Position numbers and translations under genes: made by a program. From Dysgonamonadaceae bacterium (GTDB lineage: Bacteria; Bacteroidota; Bacteroidia; Bacteroidales; Azobacteroidaceae): DNA of 12,268 nt. The notes beneath the pieces are model-generated. The model was not told where the DNA came from. It saw nothing but the letters and a program-made list of their open reading frames with translations, and made no database searches. Positions 6,642 to 12,268 of the stretch are shown one piece after another; positions within the stretch are counted from its first letter, which is position 1; each line of letters begins with the position of its first letter. The stretch is from assembly GCA_031284225.1 (NCBI GenBank), contig JAITAH010000263.1:1-12268 (forward strand), read 5' to 3'.

Positions 6642-8441
6642 TTACTTATGGGGATATTTAAATCGTTTTTCCACGTCTTCGCCGGATAAGATCGACAGGA
6701 CGACTTTCCCGTCCGGCGTATAGTTCGGTGAAGAAGAAGCGAATAATCGGGCAATCAACGATTGCGCTTCATCGTCCGAAAGCCGTTTGCCGTAGGGAAT
6801 GGCCGCTTTTTGCGCCAGCGCGAGGACTAAAGCTTCTGCGATTTCCTCCTGCACTTCGCATCCGGTTTCGAGCGCCTTGTCCACCATATCCTGAAGCGTT
6901 TCGACCGGATCTATAATTTCCAGTCCCGCAGGAATGCCGTTGATCGAGTACGAATGGCCGCCTAAATCGGCCAGATCGAAGCCGATAAACGCCAGATCGT
7001 CCAGCAGGAACGGCAATATGGTGGCTTCTTTCGGCGTAAAGGCAATAATTTCAGGGAAAATCAGTTTTTGCGAGATACCCTGTTGCCGGTTCATTCGCTG
7101 CGAATAATCGTCGTAAAGGATGCGAATATGCGCCCGGTGTTGGTCGATGATAGCCAAACCCGATTTCAGAGAAGTAATCAGGTAGCGGTCTTTAAAAGGC
7201 AAAACGTCGCGGTTAACCGCTTCTTCCCGAAAGCCGGTACGGAGCAAAGCATCTTCCGCATCCGCATCCGGATTATGAAAAACCGGCGGCTGATCGTATA
7301 GCTGTTCCCAATTGGAAGAAGAACGTTCGTGCGGACGGTTTTCTTTAAAAGGATTGTAATCCGGACGAAAAGAAACTTTGGGAGGTTCGACGGACGTTTG
7401 CTGTCCGGTATAAACCGGCAGTTCGATCGCTCCCTCGCGGTCAAATTCCAAACCGGGAACGGCAATGGCTTCTTTCACCGCCGAGGCAAGTACTTGAAAA
7501 AGCATCTGCTCGTCTTCAAATTTGATTTCCGTTTTCATCGGATGAATATTCACGTCGATACTGCCCGGATCAATTTCGATGTAAATAAAATAATTCGGTT
7601 GATTGCCGGCGGGAATAAACGGTTCAAAAGCCAGCATCACGGCGCGATGGAAATAAGGATGGCGCATGTATCGTCCGTTGACGAAGAAATATTGTGCGGC
7701 GCCCCGCTGTCTGCTCGAATCGGGCGTTCCGATAAAGCCGGAAATCGTGATAAACGAAGTCTGAATATGAACGGGCAACAAATGTTGAATAATTTTTTTC
7801 CCCATCACATTTGTAACTCGTTGTTTCAGAATGGATATCGGTAGCGAAAGCACTTCCGTATCGTTGTGCCGGAGGCTGAAAGCGATTTGCGGATACACCA
7901 GCGCCACCCGTTCGAATTCTGCAAGGATATTCTTAAATTCTTTTTCGTTGGATTTAAGGAATTTCCGTCGTGCCGGAACATTGAAAAAGAGGTTTTTGAC
8001 GGCAAAATTGCTGCCGACGTTCATGGCAATGCTTTCCTGTTTTTCGAATTGCGAACCGGCGATATGAATCAGCGTGCCGGTTTCGTCTTCCTTCCGCCGG
8101 GTTTTTAATTCCACTTGTGCTACTGCGGCGATGGACGCTAAGGCTTCTCCCCGGAATCCCATCGTGCGCAAAGCAAACAAATCGTTGGCTGTGCGTATTT
8201 TAGAAGTGGCATGCCGTTCAAACGACATACGTGCGTCGGTTTCCGACATGCCTTTTCCGTTGTCGATGACCTGAACGAGCGTCCGTCCGGCGTCTTTAAT
8301 GACGACCTGAATGGTATCGGCTCCCGCATCGACAGCATTTTCCACCAACTCTTTGACCACCGAGGCAGGCCGTTGAATCACTTCGCCCGCTGCAATCTGG
8401 TTGGCAATCGCATCCGGTAACAGATGGATGATATCGCTCAT
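6642..8441 (-). CDS. mutL: DNA mismatch repair protein MutL
   Basis: MutL couples mismatch recognition by MutS to downstream repair. The protein has 599 residues. The N-terminal GHKL ATPase is intact: ANQIAAGEVIQRPASVVKEL (13-32) with catalytic E31 and Mg ligand N35, DNGKGM (60-65), GFRGEALASI (95-104) and FFNVPARRKFLKS (152-164), then the transducer with YFFVNGRYMR (251-260) and DVNIHPMKTEIKF (296-308). A variable linker spans about 330-410, and the C-terminal dimerisation domain follows. The C-terminal metal motif is degenerate: DQHRAHIRILYD (433-444) has Ile439 where the canonical DQHA(X)2E(X)4E has Glu, and the later Cys and CPHGRP motifs read AQK (543-545) and TPDGK (575-579). The start overlaps the tdh stop as ATGA, so mutL is the third gene of the kbl-tdh-mutL unit. 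Confidence 0.96.
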   Translation of the reverse strand: MSDIIHLLPDAIANQIAAGEVIQRPASVVKELVENAVDAGADTIQVVIKDAGRTLVQVIDNGKGMSETDARMSFERHATSKIRTANDLFALRTMGFRGEALASIAAVAQVELKTRRKEDETGTLIHIAGSQFEKQESIAMNVGSNFAVKNLFFNVPARRKFLKSNEKEFKNILAEFERVALVYPQIAFSLRHNDTEVLSLPISILKQRVTNVMGKKIIQHLLPVHIQTSFITISGFIGTPDSSRQRGAAQYFFVNGRYMRHPYFHRAVMLAFEPFIPAGNQPNYFIYIEIDPGSIDVNIHPMKTEIKFEDEQMLFQVLASAVKEAIAVPGLEFDREGAIELPVYTGQQTSVEPPKVSFRPDYNPFKENRPHERSSSNWEQLYDQPPVFHNPDADAEDALLRTGFREEAVNRDVLPFKDRYLITSLKSGLAIIDQHRAHIRILYDDYSQRMNRQQGISQKLIFPEIIAFTPKEATILPFLLDDLAFIGFDLADLGGHSYSINGIPAGLEIIDPVETLQDMVDKALETGCEVQEEIAEALVLALAQKAAIPYGKRLSDDEAQSLIARLFASSSPNYTPDGKVVLSILSGEDVEKRFKYPHK

Positions 8442-9388
8442 AACAATTTTTTGGATAATTCCTCAAGCATATCTTTGGTCATCGTTTCCAAATCGTAATG
8501 CGGCTGCCAGTCCCATTCTTCCCGGGCGCAAGTATCGTCCAAGCGGTTCGGCCAGGAATCCGCTATCTGCTGTTTCAACGGATCAATATTATAAACCATT
8601 TGGAAACGGGGATAATACTTTTTGATTTCGTTATAAAGCCTTTCCGGATCGAAACTCATTGCCGTTACATTAAAAGAATTTCGATGAATTAATCGGGAGG
8701 GATCGGCTTCCATCAGGTTGATAGCGGCGTCTAAGGCGTCGGGCATATACATCATATCGAGGAAAGTGCCTGCCTGTACCGGACATTCGAAGATTTCGCC
8801 TTTCACCGCTTTGTAGAAAATTTCTACGGCGTAATCGGTGGTTCCGCCGCCGGGTAGAGCGACATTGGAAATCAGTCCGGGATAGCGAACCGATCGGGTA
8901 TCCACCTGCCAATGTTCAAAGTAATAATCGTTGACTAATTCGCCCAGCACTTTGGTAATGCCGTAGATGGTGTTGGGGCGTTGAATGGTATCCTGCGGCG
9001 TGTTGTCTTTGGGCGTGTTGGGGCCAAAAGCGCCGATAGAACTGGGGGTAAAAACGCCGCATTTGTATTCGCGGGCAACATCTAAACAGTTCATCAAACT
9101 GCCGACGCCGACGTCCCATCCTAATTTCGGGTTTTTTTCGGCAGTGGCCGAAAGAATGGCAGCCAGGTTATAGATAGTGTCTATGTCGTACTTCCGGACG
9201 GCGTCGGCAATTTGGTTGATTTGCTGCGCATCGATAGGTACGGTGGGGCCTGCCTCGAAAAACCCTTCGGGATAGGGAGGAGCATAATAACCGCAGACAA
9301 CATTGTTTTCACCATAAATCGAACGCAAGCGCGTAGTTAATTCCGTACCGATTTGGCCGGTACTTCCAATAATTAATATTTTTTTCAT
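8438..9388 (-). CDS. tdh: L-threonine 3-dehydrogenase, short-chain (epimerase-like) type
   Basis: The predicted reaction is NAD-dependent oxidation of L-threonine to 2-amino-3-ketobutyrate. The 316-residue protein is an extended short-chain dehydrogenase: Rossmann motif GSTGQIG (8-14), NLAAILSATAEKNP (74-87), TPSSIGAFGP (114-123) with the catalytic Ser/Thr region, and the pair Y142/K146 in YGITK. The C-terminal signature SWPNRLDDTCAREEWDW (278-294) is typical of the UDP-galactose-4-epimerase-like threonine dehydrogenases known from Flavobacterium and Cupriavidus, and differs from the zinc-dependent E. coli Tdh. The ATG at 9386-9388 overlaps the kbl stop as ATGA. Pairing with Kbl, which uses its unstable product, strongly supports this role over a sugar-nucleotide epimerase, although substrate is inferred from family and context. 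Confidence 0.9.
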   Translation of the reverse strand: MKKILIIGSTGQIGTELTTRLRSIYGENNVVCGYYAPPYPEGFFEAGPTVPIDAQQINQIADAVRKYDIDTIYNLAAILSATAEKNPKLGWDVGVGSLMNCLDVAREYKCGVFTPSSIGAFGPNTPKDNTPQDTIQRPNTIYGITKVLGELVNDYYFEHWQVDTRSVRYPGLISNVALPGGGTTDYAVEIFYKAVKGEIFECPVQAGTFLDMMYMPDALDAAINLMEADPSRLIHRNSFNVTAMSFDPERLYNEIKKYYPRFQMVYNIDPLKQQIADSWPNRLDDTCAREEWDWQPHYDLETMTKDMLEELSKKLL

Positions 9389-10581
9389 TCAATAACAGAT
9401 AATTCTTTTCCAATTTTTGTAAAAGCTTCGATGCATTTGTCCAAATCCACTTTTTCATGTTTGGCGGAAAGTTGTACACGGATACGCGCCTGTCCTTTCG
9501 GTACCACAGGATAATAGAATCCGGTAACATAGATGCCTTCTTCCAACATCCGGGCGGCCATGTCCTGCGACAATTTTGCGTCGTACAACATCACGGCGCA
9601 AATAGCCGATTGTGTCGGTTTGATATCGAAGCCTGCGGCCAGCATTTTGTCCACGAAATAAGCGGCATTGGCATGTAGTTTATCCTGTAATTCGTTAGAC
9701 TGTTCCAGCATTCGGAAGGTATAAATACCGGCGCCTGCCACCGACGGCGGTAAGGAATTGGAAAACAAATACGGTCGCGACCGCTGGCGCAACATTTCGA
9801 TGATTTCTTTTTTTCCGGTAGTAAACCCGCCGATCGCGCCGCCGAACGCTTTTCCGAGCGTGCCGGTCAGAATTTCAATTTTTCCCCGCAAGTTGAATTG
9901 CTCGGTCGTTCCTTTTCCGGTTTTTCCCACCACGCCGGCCGAATGAGATTCATCGACCATGACCATTGCCTGGTATTTCTGGGCTAATTCATAGATTCTG
10001 TCCAAGGGCGCGACGTTTCCGTCCATAGAAAACACGCCGTCGGTAACGATCAACCGGAAGCGTTGCGCTTGAGCCGTTTGTAGTTGGGTTTCCAGATCTT
10101 CCATGTTGGCGTTGGCGTAGCGGTAACGAACCGCCTTGCATAAACGCACACCGTCGATAATGGAAGCATGATTGAGCGTATCGGAAATGATGGCGTCTTC
10201 TTCCGTCAACAGCGGTTCAAAAATACCGCCGTTAGCGTCAAAACAGGAAGCGTAAAGAATCGTGTCTTCCGTGCCGAAAAAGTCGGCGATGGTTTTTTCG
10301 AGTTCCTTGTGCAAGTTCTGTGTGCCGCAGATGAAACGGACGGACGACATGCCGTAGCCCCGTTCTTTCATGGCTTTTCCGGCGGCGTCAATCAATCCCG
10401 GATGGTCGGCCAATCCCAGATAATTATTCGCGCAGAAATTCAATACTTCCTCTCCGTTTTGCAAACGGACTTTTACGGATTGCGGAGAGGCAATGATCCG
10501 TTCTTCCTTGTATAGACCCGCTGTTCGGATGGCAAGGATTTCGTCCGCTAAATACTGTTGAAAATGAGTGTAGTTATTCAT
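9385..10581 (-). CDS. kbl: Glycine C-acetyltransferase (2-amino-3-ketobutyrate CoA ligase)
   Basis: This PLP enzyme of the alpha-oxoamine synthase family cleaves 2-amino-3-ketobutyrate with CoA to glycine and acetyl-CoA. The protein has 398 residues, the same length as E. coli Kbl. Landmarks are NFCANNYLGLADHP (48-61), GMSSVRFICGTQNLHKELE (77-95), the cofactor-stacking histidine H138 in LNHASIIDG, D210 and H213 in VDESHSAGVVG, and the aldimine lysine K244 in TGTLGKAFGG, at the same residue number as in E. coli. The VRFICGT and HASIIDG patterns fit Kbl better than 8-amino-7-oxononanoate synthase, and no biotin genes are near. The ATG at 10579-10581 has a TAnnTTTG box 26 bases upstream. It leads the kbl-tdh-mutL unit. 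Confidence 0.95.
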   Translation of the reverse strand: MNNYTHFQQYLADEILAIRTAGLYKEERIIASPQSVKVRLQNGEEVLNFCANNYLGLADHPGLIDAAGKAMKERGYGMSSVRFICGTQNLHKELEKTIADFFGTEDTILYASCFDANGGIFEPLLTEEDAIISDTLNHASIIDGVRLCKAVRYRYANANMEDLETQLQTAQAQRFRLIVTDGVFSMDGNVAPLDRIYELAQKYQAMVMVDESHSAGVVGKTGKGTTEQFNLRGKIEILTGTLGKAFGGAIGGFTTGKKEIIEMLRQRSRPYLFSNSLPPSVAGAGIYTFRMLEQSNELQDKLHANAAYFVDKMLAAGFDIKPTQSAICAVMLYDAKLSQDMAARMLEEGIYVTGFYYPVVPKGQARIRVQLSAKHEKVDLDKCIEAFTKIGKELSVIE

Positions 10582-10607
10582 ATTTCTTATAAGTTGTGTA
10601 GGTGATA

Positions 10608-10615
10608 CAAAAGTA
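10608..10615 (-). promoter_or_regulatory. Promoter -7 box of kbl-tdh-mutL
   Basis: The minus strand reads TACTTTTG, a full match to TAnnTTTG, 26 bases before the kbl ATG and inside the 51-base gap after the OstA-like gene. No TTG is seen at the expected -33 distance; an A-rich tract (about 10621-10630) lies there instead. The box is therefore likely but weaker than the feoAB promoter. I see no terminator between the OstA-like stop and this box, so readthrough from upstream is possible. Confidence 0.55.
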
Positions 10616-10632
10616 ATAAATATTTTTTTATC

Positions 10633-12228
10633 CTATCGCTTGGTACGGTGTTTTCTTGGAGGCGGCATGTCTTCCGCTTTGATGGCCGTTTGAATAAAGA
10701 TATCCTCTTTATTCCTCGGACGCAGATAATTATAATCGACAAAATCTTTCAGAAATTTTTGTTCGGGATTCAGATCGGGCATTGGGAGCATTTCGAAAGT
10801 GCTTGAAGGCCACCATTTGATGTTTGCCGGCTTACGGTTTTCGATAAATATCGTCATGTAAGCGCTTTCCGTTTTGTAACGCCCCAGAAATTCAATACTT
10901 TCTTCTTCGATGGGATAATAAATAGATTCGGTGTTCCCTTCGACATCGATCCGGTATAATTCTCCGCCCGAAAAAAGAGCCGTCAAATTTCTTCCTTTTA
11001 CTTGATTGAAATACGTAGTATCGATTTCTTCGATGGCCATTGAGCGGTCGAGGACATCCACCCGTTCGAGGGTACTGTCATTGAACAATACTTTAATGGT
11101 ATCGCCGGTCAATTGGTAACCGGTATTCCAAAGAATGGGATTTTTAACGAGGTAAAGCGTCGAATCTTTGGTATTGAATTGCAGGGAATCGCATACGCCC
11201 TGTAAGTCCACCCGGTAAATGCGGACGCCGTAAAAAGCCTTTAATATCCGTTCTTTGTCGAGGGTTTGCATCTGGAGCGTATCGGCATGTATAAACAACG
11301 AATCGTTGTGCGAGTATTCGATACCTTGCGCCGAATCGGTGGCGAAAGCAAATTCCGTTTCATCGTCGAAATACCCGTAATTTCCTGTTAAAATCACTTT
11401 TTTGACGGTATCGTTCAATACCATATTACTGAATGCTTCGCCGAAACCGCTGCGGCGATTGTAAAACAGGGTATCGGCCGTCATTGTCTTAGTTTTATCT
11501 TTGGATGTTACGACAGAACGGTTATAGAGGGCTGTTTCGTCCGTTTCGGTATTGTACCATCCAAGAGAGGAATGAATAACGCCGCTGTCGGATTCGATAA
11601 CGGTAGGGCCTACAATCGTTGCTATTCTGTCGGAAGTATTGTATTGGAGCGTATCCGAGTGAAGGACGGATTGCGGATTGGTTAGAGTAACTTCGTTTTG
11701 AAATAAAGCTATTTTAGTGGTGGGCGAATATTGACCGTAAACCGAAGTCAGTTCGTTGACGGAGTCCACCAACAGGCCGCCGTCGAAAAAATATCCCAAA
11801 TTGCGGTTGCGGTCGTAATCGAGATTATCGGTAAAGAGCGTGTTATCGCGGTTTTCCATCCGGACGTTTTCCCGCATTTTGGCTAAGTTCAGGTCGCCTT
11901 CGTATATCAGGTAGTTGCCGTAAATAGACAAGGTGTCGCCCTGCTCGATACGAACGTTGCTGAATGCCTCCAACGAATTGTCTTTTTCATAAAAATAAGC
12001 GCTGTCGCAATACAAATAGGCGCTGTCGTGCCGGAAACGAACATTGCCCCGCATGACGTGAATATCGGGATTGTTGTCTTTCTCAAATACCGTAGAATCT
12101 GCATATTCCATTATTACTTTGGTTTTTCTTCCCGGAGAAGGGGAAGAGGGAACCTGCTGCATGCCCGAAAGTATAACGGAAAAGATAAAGAGCAGACAGA
12201 AAAGCGCCGTTTTCGGAAATTTATTCAA
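10633..12228 (-). CDS. OstA/LptA-like envelope protein
   Basis: This is an exported protein of the OstA/LptA-like family, probably taking part in lipopolysaccharide transport across the periplasm. It has 531 residues, much longer than E. coli LptA (about 185). A Sec signal peptide covers roughly residues 1-23 (basic start, then CLLFIFSVIL). No lipobox cysteine follows, so signal peptidase I processing is expected. The rest is a chain of beta-rich repeats in which D-(T/S/N)-L-x-(Y/F) recurs: 134-138, 192-196, 252-256 and 347-351, with looser copies near 75, 316 and 376. The C-terminus is basic and proline-rich. The start codon used is TTG (12226-12228). The frame has no stop upstream of it to the window edge, so a start beyond the window is possible. 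LptC and other partners are not in view. Confidence 0.82.
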   Translation of the reverse strand: MNKFPKTALFCLLFIFSVILSGMQQVPSSPSPGRKTKVIMEYADSTVFEKDNNPDIHVMRGNVRFRHDSAYLYCDSAYFYEKDNSLEAFSNVRIEQGDTLSIYGNYLIYEGDLNLAKMRENVRMENRDNTLFTDNLDYDRNRNLGYFFDGGLLVDSVNELTSVYGQYSPTTKIALFQNEVTLTNPQSVLHSDTLQYNTSDRIATIVGPTVIESDSGVIHSSLGWYNTETDETALYNRSVVTSKDKTKTMTADTLFYNRRSGFGEAFSNMVLNDTVKKVILTGNYGYFDDETEFAFATDSAQGIEYSHNDSLFIHADTLQMQTLDKERILKAFYGVRIYRVDLQGVCDSLQFNTKDSTLYLVKNPILWNTGYQLTGDTIKVLFNDSTLERVDVLDRSMAIEEIDTTYFNQVKGRNLTALFSGGELYRIDVEGNTESIYYPIEEESIEFLGRYKTESAYMTIFIENRKPANIKWWPSSTFEMLPMPDLNPEQKFLKDFVDYNYLRPRNKEDIFIQTAIKAEDMPPPRKHRTKR

Positions 12229-12268
12229 TGACCCAACCGTTTGTTTGAAAATCGCAATTTTTCCAATT
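12225..12268 (-). CDS. Possible C-terminal end of an upstream gene
   Basis: In the frame shifted from the OstA-like gene, the minus strand is open from the window edge to a TGA at 12225-12227, giving the tail LEKLRFSNKRLGH. The TGA overlaps the TTG start of the OstA-like gene as TTGA, the same geometry as the ATGA junctions elsewhere in the window. Thirteen open codons are expected by chance about half the time, so this rests mainly on the overlap. In other Bacteroidota an lptC-like gene often sits at this place, but this tail is too short to identify. Confidence 0.3.
   Translation of the reverse strand, partial: LEKLRFSNKRLGH

Noticed and set aside
6557..6754. Upstream extension of the feoAB frame by 66 codons
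   Set aside because: It overlaps the end of mutL, includes the feoAB promoter, and has no similarity to FeoA. The ATG at 6554-6556 starts right before the FeoA domain.

Overview
The window is ordinary chromosomal sequence from a member of the Bacteroidota, most likely the order Bacteroidales. The evidence is the Bacteroidota promoter box TAnnTTTG in front of three transcription units, a fused FeoA-FeoB transporter, a long OstA-like protein of the Bacteroidota type, a short-chain (epimerase-like) threonine dehydrogenase paired with Kbl, and almost no Shine-Dalgarno sequences. I cannot name a genus. I see no insertion sequence, phage gene, CRISPR array, tRNA or rRNA.

All nine well-supported genes lie on the minus strand, so transcription runs from the right end to the left. 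From right to left: (i) the last bases of a possible upstream gene and an OstA/LptA-like envelope protein (10633-12228); (ii) a tight three-gene unit, kbl-tdh-mutL (6642-10581), with ATGA stop/start overlaps at both junctions and a promoter box just before kbl; (iii) feoAB (4277-6556), a ferrous iron transporter with its own near-consensus promoter; (iv) after a rho-independent terminator and another promoter, sufC-sufD-sufS-rnhB (161-4058), with overlapping or closely spaced genes; (v) 160 bases at the left end with one GC-rich hairpin and no convincing gene.

Functionally, Kbl and the threonine dehydrogenase degrade threonine to glycine and acetyl-CoA. MutL serves mismatch repair, and its C-terminal domain appears to have lost the nuclease metal site. 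FeoAB imports Fe2+, and SufC, SufD and SufS build Fe-S clusters from iron and cysteine sulfur, so units iii and iv form an iron import and use neighbourhood. RnhB removes RNA from DNA.

The points most worth a second look are the absence of sufB next to sufC, the degenerate MutL endonuclease motifs, the sufD/sufS overlap that encodes a CxxC tail, and the TTG start of the OstA-like gene at the window edge. I found no convincing undescribed system; this looks like core genome.
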